Source: Planctomycetia bacterium (GTDB lineage Bacteria > Planctomycetota > UBA8108 > SXIK01). From it: a stretch of DNA of 53,655 nt. The notes under the pieces are model-generated. The model saw nothing but the letters and a program-made list of their open reading frames with translations. It was not told the origin of the DNA and searched no databases. The DNA is taken from positions 1-53,655 of the forward strand of contig SXIK01000080.1 in the NCBI GenBank assembly GCA_005772855.1. The letters run 5' to 3'. This document shows positions 27,507-36,291 of this stretch, one piece after another (position 1 is the first letter of the stretch; the number at the start of each line of letters is the position of its first letter). The translations under genes and the position numbers were made by a program.

Positions 27507-29345
27507 TCATGTGAAATCTACTTCATCGTCCTCGTCGTCATAGATTTCATCTTCGAGATCGGTCATTCGCAGGACAGCCTTGACAAGATGCTTGATGAGG
27601 AGCAGGTTCTCCGGGTTGGAGCGAAGCATTTCCCAGCGGAATTTCCAGGCCCGCTCCGACTGCATGCCAGCGCCAAGGCTTGAGACCACTGTGTTCGGCC
27701 ATTTTGTCTTCAGGTCCACCCGGAGCGCCCACGCTAGCGCGCTGTCGAGGCCGCTCAGCGAGTCGAGGACCTCCTTTGCAAAGTTCTTGGCGATTTCGCG
27801 GAGCTTCCAGGCCCTCGGGTCGTCCGAGCGCCCCAACGATTTTATGATGATCTTGGGAGCTCGGTGGATGTGCTCTTCCCGAAGAGCCCAGGCCCGCTCA
27901 GACCCGACCAAGCGAAGACTCATCAGGACCCATGGCAGAAACTCCCCCGAAAGTTTCTCCCTCCAATCCCAGGCACGTGGAGTGTCGATTCCAGCGAGAC
28001 TCTCCAGCAGCGCCGGGAAATACTGCTCCTTCGAACGCTTTTCACGAAGCGCCCAGGCCCGCTCCGTGTCGAGGCCCCGGGTGCTCATGAGCACCTCCCG
28101 CGCGGCCGTCTTGCCGATCTCGTCCCGGAGCTCCCAGGCAAACGGGGTATCCACACCACGCAACGAGAGGGCCACCATATCGGGAACCTTTTCGGCCAGG
28201 TCACGACGAAGCTCATTCACGCCCGGAATCTCTTCGCTCAACCCCGAAAGGCTTCGAGCGACGTAGGTGGGTTCACGGTCCTTCAAGAGCACTCTGAGGG
28301 CCATGGATTCAGGAGATTTCAACCCCTGGAGGCCGTACGCGACCATGGCGGGTTCGTGCTCCAGGATCTTCTCGCGGAGGGTGTTCGCGCGGGGGCTGTC
28401 GAAGCCGGAAAGGAAAAGTGCAGCATAGGCTGGAAAGAAGGGGATAACACGCTCAAGCTCGCTCCAGAATATGCGCTCAATGGCCTCCTTGCGATCGGCT
28501 TCCGAAAGGCTCAGAGCAGCCTCGACCGCAGGCTGAAGCCGCGAGAGCCGCTCCGGTGGCTCGTCAGGAATCGCAAGGATTTCCTCGGCACTTTTCAAGC
28601 CCTTGAAACCTCGAGTCTCTAGCAACTCGATCACGCGTTTGTAGATCTTGTGAAGCGACTGTTGGATCGTCGACTTCGCGTTGTCCACGACGAGCCAACG
28701 GGCTGGATCCTCCCTCGAGAGCTCCAGAAAACCTCGTCGCATCTCCTCCCTGAACCCGATCCCCATGAGGCCCTTGCGTCCAAAATCCCCCAGGCGCTTG
28801 TCGCGAATTTTCTGGATCTTTTTTCGTATGCGCGACGTGAGGGGATCGACGTCGCAATAAACGACGAGGTCGGGCCAGAGGCCCCGCGAGGCCAGGCTGA
28901 GCACGGCGTCGACCTCGCCTCGGGGTAGACCCCGGGCGTGGTGCGAGTGGGTAATCGCCGAGTAAAGATAGCGATCGGAAAAGACGACGTTTCCAGGAAG
29001 GAGCTTGGGCCGGATAAACTCGTCGATCATCTGCGTGTCCCGGGCCACGTAGAGGAGGAACTCGGTGACAGGCGACATGCGCAGGAAGCGCGGGTCTCGA
29101 GTCAGGGTGCGGATCTCCCTTGAAATCTCGGAGCGGAAGACGCCACCGTCGCGAGCGTGATGGACTGGCACTCCTTGCTCTTTTAGCAAATCAGCCAGGC
29201 GGTTCGAGAGGGTCGTCTTGCCGCTTCCGTCAATTCCCTCGAAGTCGATGAAAATAGCCTTGGGTGCCGTCTCGTTCGGGGCCATCGGTTGTGTTCGGAA
29301 TCCCGCTTCCATGCGAAGTGATACATCCAGCGTAAAAATGCCCAT
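27507..29345 (-). CDS. Thymidylate-kinase domain fused to AWxLR repeats
   Basis: Residues about 25-245 form a thymidylate-kinase-like P-loop domain: IFIDFEGIDGSGKTT (P-loop 37-45), a DRYLYS motif (124-129, the TMK DR(Y/F) signature), and VVYCDVDP with an Arg-rich lid (RIRKKIQKIRDKR). From about residue 306 to 585 there are around ten tandem 27-29-residue helical repeats with the consensus SLxGxDxxxAWxLRE…PxxV. An acidic tail (DDEDDEVDF) ends the protein. Ordinary TMKs are about 210 residues, so this is a fusion of nearly three times that length. Start uncertain: ATG 29345, 29312 or 29285 all precede the P-loop. It lies 120 bases downstream of the VTC gene. Substrate and repeat function unknown; it may not be the housekeeping Tmk. 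Confidence 0.8.
   Translation of the reverse strand: MGIFTLDVSLRMEAGFRTQPMAPNETAPKAIFIDFEGIDGSGKTTLSNRLADLLKEQGVPVHHARDGGVFRSEISREIRTLTRDPRFLRMSPVTEFLLYVARDTQMIDEFIRPKLLPGNVVFSDRYLYSAITHSHHARGLPRGEVDAVLSLASRGLWPDLVVYCDVDPLTSRIRKKIQKIRDKRLGDFGRKGLMGIGFREEMRRGFLELSREDPARWLVVDNAKSTIQQSLHKIYKRVIELLETRGFKGLKSAEEILAIPDEPPERLSRLQPAVEAALSLSEADRKEAIERIFWSELERVIPFFPAYAALFLSGFDSPRANTLREKILEHEPAMVAYGLQGLKSPESMALRVLLKDREPTYVARSLSGLSEEIPGVNELRRDLAEKVPDMVALSLRGVDTPFAWELRDEIGKTAAREVLMSTRGLDTERAWALREKRSKEQYFPALLESLAGIDTPRAWDWREKLSGEFLPWVLMSLRLVGSERAWALREEHIHRAPKIIIKSLGRSDDPRAWKLREIAKNFAKEVLDSLSGLDSALAWALRVDLKTKWPNTVVSSLGAGMQSERAWKFRWEMLRSNPENLLLIKHLVKAVLRMTDLEDEIYDDEDDEVDFT
27590..28432 (-). repeat. Coding tandem repeats of the TMK fusion protein
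   Basis: About ten degenerate units of 81-87 bases encode the SLxGxD…AWxLRE repeats. Nucleotide similarity remains visible, for example the recurring CAGGCCCGCTC on the plus strand near 27645, 27892 and 28048. The central units are the most alike (LDTERAWALRE, GSERAWALRE, DPRAWKLRE), which suggests expansion by duplication; the outer ones are degenerate. Confidence 0.7.
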
Positions 29346-29468
29346 ACTGCTCGAGGGGGAGCCTTGATCAAGACGTCCCAATCATGGCCTCGAGAAGCAT
29401 GGTAACAGAGGAATCGAAGGATAGTCCAGCAACTGCGCAAGACGGCAGAAGGCGCACACTACGGGCTG

Positions 29469-30521
29469 CTAATTGAAAAGCCCGTCACTGCGCTTCGTCT
29501 TCGCTTCCCCGCCCGCTCCGCTGCGATGGTCGGGCGAGACATCCTGACCCACGATCCCGCCCGAGGCGATCTCCCCGTTCTTGCTTTTCGCTCCCGGGAG
29601 CAGCAGCCGCACGCCAGAAGTGAACTTGGAAAACCGGCGCTTCGAGTGGTGACGCAACGCCTCGCCAAGCCATTGGGGATACTCTCCAGGACACTTGATC
29701 TCGATGATGACCGTGTCACTTTTCCGGATCGGAATCCCCAGAGCATCGCTTGTGAGTGCTTCGAAGCCCTCGTAAAGCTGGGCCGGGGGAGCGTAGACGG
29801 ATAGCCGGTCGTCAAAGGTAATCCGCAGCGACTCTTCCGATTCCTGGTAGACGGTCCGTCGGTAGTTCACGACCGAGGTAATTCCCACGGTATATTCGCT
29901 GAGGTAGCGCGACAGTTCAGCGTAGACCGCCTCGAGGTCCCTCGCCGCGCCAAGCGGTGTTATCCGAAGCAGGGTCGGCAGGATGTTCTGGCCGTTCAAG
30001 AGGAGCGAGAGGATTTCTTTGGGGATTCCAAAGCGCTTCTTGACCACGAAACCCGCTACGCGTTGTTTCAGCTCGAGGTAACAATAGGGCGAGACAAGGT
30101 ATTTTGCGGTGCAGCGCCCTGCGCTGCCGGCATCACTGCTCACGCCAGAACGTACCCTCCAGGGCGCGTCATAATAGTACTCCTTCAGCCGGATCTTGAT
30201 GTTGTCATCGTAGCTCCGCTCCGCGAGCTGATAAAAATCGCGGCTAAGAGTGTCGAAATAAACCGTCGTGATGTAGGTGGTGGGCTGTCCCGGCTCGAAC
30301 TCGTAGAGTGGCAGCCGCCGAGAAATCTCCTCCTTGAGGAAAGCCGCAGCTCCCGCGCCCATCTCATACTTTTGCTCCTGACGCCTGATGAGCCGGACCC
30401 CGTCGAGGCAACGATCCGACTCAGGAGACTCCGCTCCATCCACGCGACCTTCAGCCGAAGCCTCGGCGGAAACTTCGATGGCGGACCTGGGTCGAGCGGC
30501 CCTTGAACCATCTTGCTTCAT
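29469..30521 (-). CDS. VTC domain protein, polyphosphate polymerase-type
   Basis: The 350-residue protein matches the VTC/CYTH tunnel-fold domain: R47-E49-KY (RRQEQKYEM), YFDT (88-91), KIRLKEY (109-115), YLELKQR (about 148-154), KKRFGIP (about 161), VNYRRT, RITFDD, then VIIEIKCPGEYPQWL and SKF near the end. These charged strands line the tunnel that binds nucleotide and polyphosphate in VTC4. The N-terminal 40 residues and the C-terminal 40 are low-complexity. No membrane helix is present, unlike eukaryotic VTC. A near-consensus promoter lies at 30660-30688. The partner gene downstream is the TMK fusion, so a shared nucleotide or polyphosphate role is suggested but not shown. Confidence 0.8.
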   Translation of the reverse strand: MKQDGSRAARPRSAIEVSAEASAEGRVDGAESPESDRCLDGVRLIRRQEQKYEMGAGAAAFLKEEISRRLPLYEFEPGQPTTYITTVYFDTLSRDFYQLAERSYDDNIKIRLKEYYYDAPWRVRSGVSSDAGSAGRCTAKYLVSPYCYLELKQRVAGFVVKKRFGIPKEILSLLLNGQNILPTLLRITPLGAARDLEAVYAELSRYLSEYTVGITSVVNYRRTVYQESEESLRITFDDRLSVYAPPAQLYEGFEALTSDALGIPIRKSDTVIIEIKCPGEYPQWLGEALRHHSKRRFSKFTSGVRLLLPGAKSKNGEIASGGIVGQDVSPDHRSGAGGEAKTKRSDGLFN

Positions 30522-30659
30522 GGAATGCTAATTCCTCAGGGAACTTGCGGCCGCGGGCCGATCGTCTGCTAACGCCCGGCGTTCCTTGGCTCTTCTTGCC
30601 ACGCGCACCCTCCTCAGTCGTGTTCCCAAGCCAAGAGGCGCATTGAACTTGTGGATTCG

Positions 30660-30688
30660 ATTATAGGTGGCCCGGGAGCAAGAGTCAA
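30660..30688 (-). promoter_or_regulatory. Sigma70-type promoter for the VTC gene
   Basis: On the minus strand, TTGACT (30688-30683) and TATAAT (30665-30660) are separated by exactly 17 bases. This is one of the two best promoters seen in the window. Transcription would start near 30653, leaving a leader of about 130 bases before the VTC ATG at 30521. Confidence 0.7.
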
Positions 30689-30730
30689 CGGAGCGCAAAG
30701 TTCTCGTGAAGAGCGTGCCTGTGCTCTCGA

Positions 30731-32329
30731 TCAGAACTGCAACAGGACCTCGACCAGGAGCTCGTTGTTGGTCACACTCGAGGGGCCCACCGACGAGCCC
30801 CCGCCGCCGGTCCGCTCGGCGTTGAAAGCGTACTCGCACCGCACGATCAAAATGTTCTTGTACATGTCGATATTCACCCCGACGAGTAGCTGGCGTCGGT
30901 CCCACGTGCCCGGCAAGAGAGCCGAGGGTTCGAGGTTGGTTTCAAGGACGCCGTAACGCACGATCGGCTCCACCGAGCGGAGATACTTGTCGGCAAGGAG
31001 CCCCTTCTTGAAGGAATGTCGATAAGCTGTCTGAACATACCAACCGTCGCGAATCAATTTGCCGTCGTGGGCTCGGATGTACTGCCCCCCCACGCGCAGT
31101 CCGTCACCAGCTCTTGCCTTCCATTGCGGAGGCAGAAACCGTGCCGAGGGAAGAAAGTACTCTCCCCCCACGCCATACTTGTAGCTCGCCGTGGACCCCG
31201 AGTCGCCGTAGCCGGCTATCGGGGCGCCGGTCACCGGGTTTCGGATCGTGAGGTCATTGCTAAGAAAATCAAGCGACCGGTCGCTCAACTCGTCATTGTA
31301 GTAGAAGCCCAACAAATCGAGGTCCCCGAGCCACTCGAAGCTGCGGGCGTAACCGAGGCCTAGCCCCACCTCGCGGATCGAGAGATCGTCCGTAACATTG
31401 CGATCGTCCTGAACGAGATCGTTGAAGCTCGCTCCGTCGAAACCCACCTCGTTCGAATCGAGACTGTTGCCATTCCCGATGGAAAAGTACGTGCGCAGCT
31501 CCCCCAAATTGTTGGCAAAGTCGAAGGGCGAGCGGTGAGTTTGCGCGCCGATAATTCCGCCGTCCTCGGCGATCTCGATCGGCTGGCCATCGGAGTCCTC
31601 CAGCACAACGTCCTGGCCATCCCTGGATGCATTTTTCAGACTCTCCCCCCTGGCCCGGCCCTCCGGCCGCCCATCCTTGTCCCCAAATCGGAGCATCCAG
31701 CTCAAGGCGATGGATTCATCCCGCCAAAAAGCGTTGCCCAGAAGCGGATAGTTCTTCGTGCCACGCGTGGGCCGGATGAAGCGGTCGTCGAGGCCCAGGC
31801 GCGCCTCCGAGCGAAACCACCAGTTCGGATCCACCTTGTAACGAACCACCAGCTCCTTCAGGAGCGTGCGTCCCGCGTCCGGCTTGAAATCGATTTGGCT
31901 CAGAAGAGAGATTTCCTTGTTCACCAGGAGCAAAGGAGAGAGGCGCAATCGATTCAGCTCTAAGCGTGGATCCGGGTTGGCCGTATTTCCGACGATCGGA
32001 TCCCTCTCGGACTGTGAATCCACGAGGAGAATTTCCGCCTTGCCGCCCAGCTTGAGCTTTACTCCCCCGCCGATAGTGAGGATGCCGTCCGAGAAGAAGC
32101 CTTTTTCGTCAGACTTCTTCTTCTCGCCCAGGGCCGCCTTGACCTGCTCGAGCTCCTTCGCTTGCTTCTTGTTGCGCTTCTCGAGGTCCTCGAATCGCTT
32201 CTCGAGGTCATGAAGCCGCTCCGCAGCCGACTTCACCTGGGCTTGCGCCGGAGCAGGGAAGCAATTCGCCAGAGCCAGGGCCGCGAAAGCGAGCCAGACT
32301 CTCGTACAAGGCCTATTCATGAAAGTCAT
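30731..32329 (-). CDS. Outer-membrane porin with N-terminal coiled coil
   Basis: The protein of about 532 residues has a signal peptide ending AQAQ and a coiled coil of about 45 residues (ERLHDLEKRFEDLEKRNKKQ). A beta-barrel-like sequence follows to the C-terminus, with alternating hydrophobic and aromatic residues, many Gly/Asp turns and a terminal Phe (LLVEVLLQF), typical of outer-membrane beta proteins. The layout resembles OprO/OprP-type phosphate-selective porins with a trimerising coiled coil. Start: ATG 32329 or 32320, both before the signal peptide; the frame extends further up but without a ribosome binding site. The VTC promoter region lies directly downstream. Phosphate transport next to a polyphosphate-type gene would make sense but is inferred. 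Confidence 0.78.
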   Translation of the reverse strand: MTFMNRPCTRVWLAFAALALANCFPAPAQAQVKSAAERLHDLEKRFEDLEKRNKKQAKELEQVKAALGEKKKSDEKGFFSDGILTIGGGVKLKLGGKAEILLVDSQSERDPIVGNTANPDPRLELNRLRLSPLLLVNKEISLLSQIDFKPDAGRTLLKELVVRYKVDPNWWFRSEARLGLDDRFIRPTRGTKNYPLLGNAFWRDESIALSWMLRFGDKDGRPEGRARGESLKNASRDGQDVVLEDSDGQPIEIAEDGGIIGAQTHRSPFDFANNLGELRTYFSIGNGNSLDSNEVGFDGASFNDLVQDDRNVTDDLSIREVGLGLGYARSFEWLGDLDLLGFYYNDELSDRSLDFLSNDLTIRNPVTGAPIAGYGDSGSTASYKYGVGGEYFLPSARFLPPQWKARAGDGLRVGGQYIRAHDGKLIRDGWYVQTAYRHSFKKGLLADKYLRSVEPIVRYGVLETNLEPSALLPGTWDRRQLLVGVNIDMYKNILIVRCEYAFNAERTGGGGSSVGPSSVTNNELLVEVLLQF

Positions 32330-32441
32330 GTTGTGGTATCGGCAGAAGGGAAACGGATGCTCAGGGAAGAGCAACGCCCGGCCCGTAAACCCGCGAACAT
32401 TACCGGGGGTTGACGAGGAGATAAAGAAAAACCGTGCGGCA

Positions 32442-35400
32442 TCAATCCCCGCACGGCGTCAGCGAGTCCTGCGTCGGATCCCTGCCCGCAGTCGGAAACG
32501 GCAGAGGAATGATCGGCCCTCGTCGGAAGACATGGCTTCCGATGTAAACCGCGTCCGCAGCATTGAGAACCCCGTTGTCGTCAACGTCGAGAGCATCCTC
32601 GCAGTCCGGCCGTCGCTCGTCACCCTGAAACAGGATCGCGAGGATCCTCACCATGTCCGTGATGTTCACCCTTGAGTCGCTGTTCGCATCACCCCGCACG
32701 AAGGCGCCGCTGCCTGCCCCGTTCAAGTCACCGGGCGTGGGCCCTGGGAGCGGTCCGACCTCGCCGGTGCCGTCTGGGCTGCGGCCCAGGGACACGCCCT
32801 CACCGAGGGCGGAGAAGTCAAAGGGGAAAGTGTCGAGCAGGCAAGCACCACGGGAGTCGGAGTCCGACAGGAACAGCGTGCCCCGGCCGTGGCGACTCCA
32901 GTCGAGATCGATCCGCGGGACCGAGGGGACATCGGTGCCGTCTGTGAGGACGAGGAGGACACTACCGGGCGCGAGGCGAAGGCCACCGGGAAGCCGCGCC
33001 TTGCGCGGATTCGTGTCGAGATCGCTCAGATACATGCCGGAGATGTCTGCCTCGGTGCTGCCGGCGTTGTAAAGCTCGATCCAGGGCCGCGCGTTTTCGA
33101 GCCCGTCCGGATCGTTCGCCACGGAGAAAAAGCGATGGCTTTCGTTGATCACGACCTGGGGATGCTCACCGGCGGAGGTTCCGAACGTGAAGGGGCCTGC
33201 CTCCAGCACATTGCCGCAGTTGTCGACAAGGCGTACGTGATAGCGCACGACTGCCCCGAACGGCCCCCGGACCGTGGCTGTGATCGATCCGTTGGCGTAA
33301 CCTGTGGGCGTGACCGAACAACCCGCAGCCTCCCCAGCTTGCGGGCACGAAGGGAAGCCCTCGAAGAGCCTGCTCGGCTTGATCGGCTTCTCCCCGCCAC
33401 CCTGGCCGATATCGACGAAAAAGCTGGCCTCGGAGATCACCTGTTTCGATTCGTTGAAGGCGTCCCGCAGCTTCTCATCGACGAAGAATAGTGCCTTCAG
33501 CTGCACCACCGGGTCACTGGCATTGATGCAACTGTTTTTCGACCCCGAGACGCCTTCGTGGAAGGCGTCCGAAAAAACAAGAGGGAGGATCCCTTCCCGG
33601 TTCGAGGTCCCCGGAGTTGGTCGGGCAAGCTCGGCCAAGCACCTGGCCTCCATGCAACCGTCACAGACGCGCCCGAAGGCCACATTCGACTTGCAGACAG
33701 AAACTTCTTTTTCATCTCGGATGACCGTTTCCGCCAACCGCCAGCGGATCGAGGCCACGACACAGTTGGCGCCATCTTCCGGAGCATCCGGCGCGATCAG
33801 GTAAAGGATCTCGCCGTCCTTGCAGTCTAGGCTGAAGCCCTTCACCTCGACGTAGCTCGCTGGCGCGGCTCCCGCAGGCGGTGGACCAAAGAAGATGGGG
33901 AGAAAACCACCCGGCGGCACCCTCGGAGCATCGGAGAGTTGGAACCGGCGGGCATTTGGGATCGGAGGGTCTGGCGAGCCGGGATTGGGGAGGTTGGTTG
34001 TGGTGACGTAGTACCCCGTGAGGTCAAGTTCCCCCCTGCCAGGATTGTAAATTTCCGCGAAGTCCTGCTTCACTCCAGCGTAAGGGCTCGGATAGGCCGT
34101 GGAGTCATCTGAGCCCGGCAGCACTTCGTTCCAGATCGGAGCGTCTGCTGCCGGCGTAAACCCGACGAGATATCGGAACGAGACTTCCGCTCCGAGCGGC
34201 TCGTGCTCCGAGTAACGGGCGATGGCCTTCGGATCCTGCTTCTGCGTGAGAATCAAGTCCTCGGCCTTGAAGTCGAAGACCACCAGCGTGCCGGCCGGGA
34301 GGCCCGGTATCGTCGCCGTGATGTCGTGGAGAGTTGACCCGGCAGCGGCCTTCGACTGGTCGACGGCCTCAGTCACTTGGGGAGCAGCGATCGGGACCTC
34401 TACCGGAGGATCGATCGTGACCCCCACGGAGAGCTTCACCTCGCCCTCGTCCCGGTCCCTGTCGGCGTTGAACTGCGCCCGCACGGTGACGGGGATTCCA
34501 GGGCGGGGGCAACGCGCCGAACCCTCGCTTTCAATCGTGACACCCTCGCGAAAGATGGGTGGGATGTCCCCCTCGGTGGTGTTCGGCTTCTCAAACGTGG
34601 CAAGGCTTGTGAGTGTGCCTGGCACAAGAGCGTTGCGCTCGAGACCCTCCGTCTCGGGGAAGCGGGCGAGAGACTGACCGTCCTTCAAGTTGCAGTCGTA
34701 CTTGTGGAAATCAAGGATGGCCTCGTCGAGCACCGTCCCCGCGTCGATATCCACCAGCGCGAAACGGTCGAACGGCTGACCTTTTTCCGGGCAGCTTGCG
34801 CTGAGTTTGAATCGTGTGGAGAAGAAGACCCGGGAGGTGTCGCCGGCTGCTGGATCGACAAGCTGATACTCGTTGCGCTCGCCATCGTCACCGTCCGCCA
34901 GGACGCAAAAGAGCTCGCCGGGGGCCAGCTCCAACTTGTCGGCGTGCTCCTGGAAAGTCCAGGGAACAAACTCCTGGCCAGCAAGCATCTCATCGACGGA
35001 CTTTCGGCCCAGAAGCCCGAGTCGGGAGATGTCGACCGTCTGCGATCCGAAGTTCACGATCTCGATCCAATCCCGACGCTGCGTCGGATTCTTCCCTGGC
35101 TCCACTTCAGCATCGATGCGAGTGAAGAGCAAGCCCCCGTCGGCCCCCTGCTTGGGCTGGTACTCGTTCACGAGCACGGTGGGCAAATCCCCGGCACAGG
35201 CACGAATGCAGCGCTCGATGATGAGGTTGCCCACTGCGTCCGTCGCATGGATGCGGACTCCCCGACTCGTTCCGCACCTGGCCCCAGGCAAGGTTGCGAG
35301 GAACGAAAGCAGCACGACCTCGGCCGTCGTGGGGTTGCCCTCGATATCCACGCGGGATTCGTCAACCCGCACGGGGTTGCCACCGGCCGGCGAGATTTTC

Positions 35401-36242
35401 ACGACCGAAGCTCGCTCGAGTGGCCTGCCGGCAAGCGGATCTCCGCATTTCGAAACGTCCGCCCACTCGACCTGGACGTCAAGCTCCCCCTTGGCCGCCA
35501 CGTCCCGCTCGATTCCGAGCTCGAGCTCGATCGGTTGCCCTTCATCCACCGCTCGAACTTTGAGTGCGGCAAGCCTCTGGAGCTTGAGCCCCACGGGGCG
35601 ATTGGGCTCGCGTGGCGTCGGCTCATACATCACCCCGTAAACACCCGAATCGGGGTCGATTCCGTTCGTGATGTCGTCCGCCTGGTTCTTCACCCCCAGC
35701 CGGTCGATGATCCTGCGGCCATCCTCGGCGAAGAGGAAGAGCGTGTCGGCCGATCTGCTGAGATTGAAATCGGCGACATGGCCGGAGGGCGGAGAACACC
35801 TCGAGAGGCGATCGAGGTGGTCACTCTCGCACTGGTTGACGCAGTCCGATTCGCTCGCCGGACAGCCCTTGAGGCAGTCTACGAGTTTCTCTTCGGACTC
35901 CAGCTCGCACCGCCCCTCGCTGTAGATGAATACAAGCAGGTAACCGTTTGGCCCGATCACCGTGCCCAGGGGAAACTGGAACTTCAGGGGCTTCTGGAAA
36001 TTATCCGTGAGCGAGTATCCCTCGAGGCTCACGGCGCTCCGGGTCGAGTTGTAAAGCTCCACCCAGTCGCTGAAAACTCTCTGGCCCGACTCATCGACGA
36101 CGGCAAACCCTGCATTGGAGGCCATCACCTCGTTGAGACGGATCTTCGCCGCCCCACCAGAGCCTCTCCCTCCACTGGAGCGGTGGCAGCCCGCTACCAG
36201 CGTGATCCAAACAACAACGCAGAGGCAGGTTCTTGCGGCCAT
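32442..36242 (-). CDS. Large LTD lipoprotein with dockerin-like C-terminus
   Basis: The 1266-residue protein has a lipobox (LVAGC, C19) and several lamin-tail domains spread along its length. Their starts are marked by IRLNEVMASN (about 35), VLVNEYQPK (about 360), IWNEVLPGS (about 710) and VVINESHRF (about 1050), each with DW(V/I)E(L/I) or AEIYNPG segments. Between them lie beta-sandwich linkers with paired cysteines. The C-terminus has dockerin-like loops (GDANSDSRVNITD, LDVDDNGVLNAAD). Such proteins are typical of planctomycete MAGs. It is predicted to be anchored to the membrane and to reach the surface; no catalytic motif is seen. It is one continuous frame of 3.8 kb with no indel, in contrast to the first 12.6 kb of the window. 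Confidence 0.82.
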   Translation of the reverse strand: MAARTCLCVVVWITLVAGCHRSSGGRGSGGAAKIRLNEVMASNAGFAVVDESGQRVFSDWVELYNSTRSAVSLEGYSLTDNFQKPLKFQFPLGTVIGPNGYLLVFIYSEGRCELESEEKLVDCLKGCPASESDCVNQCESDHLDRLSRCSPPSGHVADFNLSRSADTLFLFAEDGRRIIDRLGVKNQADDITNGIDPDSGVYGVMYEPTPREPNRPVGLKLQRLAALKVRAVDEGQPIELELGIERDVAAKGELDVQVEWADVSKCGDPLAGRPLERASVVKISPAGGNPVRVDESRVDIEGNPTTAEVVLLSFLATLPGARCGTSRGVRIHATDAVGNLIIERCIRACAGDLPTVLVNEYQPKQGADGGLLFTRIDAEVEPGKNPTQRRDWIEIVNFGSQTVDISRLGLLGRKSVDEMLAGQEFVPWTFQEHADKLELAPGELFCVLADGDDGERNEYQLVDPAAGDTSRVFFSTRFKLSASCPEKGQPFDRFALVDIDAGTVLDEAILDFHKYDCNLKDGQSLARFPETEGLERNALVPGTLTSLATFEKPNTTEGDIPPIFREGVTIESEGSARCPRPGIPVTVRAQFNADRDRDEGEVKLSVGVTIDPPVEVPIAAPQVTEAVDQSKAAAGSTLHDITATIPGLPAGTLVVFDFKAEDLILTQKQDPKAIARYSEHEPLGAEVSFRYLVGFTPAADAPIWNEVLPGSDDSTAYPSPYAGVKQDFAEIYNPGRGELDLTGYYVTTTNLPNPGSPDPPIPNARRFQLSDAPRVPPGGFLPIFFGPPPAGAAPASYVEVKGFSLDCKDGEILYLIAPDAPEDGANCVVASIRWRLAETVIRDEKEVSVCKSNVAFGRVCDGCMEARCLAELARPTPGTSNREGILPLVFSDAFHEGVSGSKNSCINASDPVVQLKALFFVDEKLRDAFNESKQVISEASFFVDIGQGGGEKPIKPSRLFEGFPSCPQAGEAAGCSVTPTGYANGSITATVRGPFGAVVRYHVRLVDNCGNVLEAGPFTFGTSAGEHPQVVINESHRFFSVANDPDGLENARPWIELYNAGSTEADISGMYLSDLDTNPRKARLPGGLRLAPGSVLLVLTDGTDVPSVPRIDLDWSRHGRGTLFLSDSDSRGACLLDTFPFDFSALGEGVSLGRSPDGTGEVGPLPGPTPGDLNGAGSGAFVRGDANSDSRVNITDMVRILAILFQGDERRPDCEDALDVDDNGVLNAADAVYIGSHVFRRGPIIPLPFPTAGRDPTQDSLTPCGD

Positions 36243-36291
36243 ACCCTTACAAGCCTACCACACTTGGCCAGACGCCATCCCAGGGGGAAAT

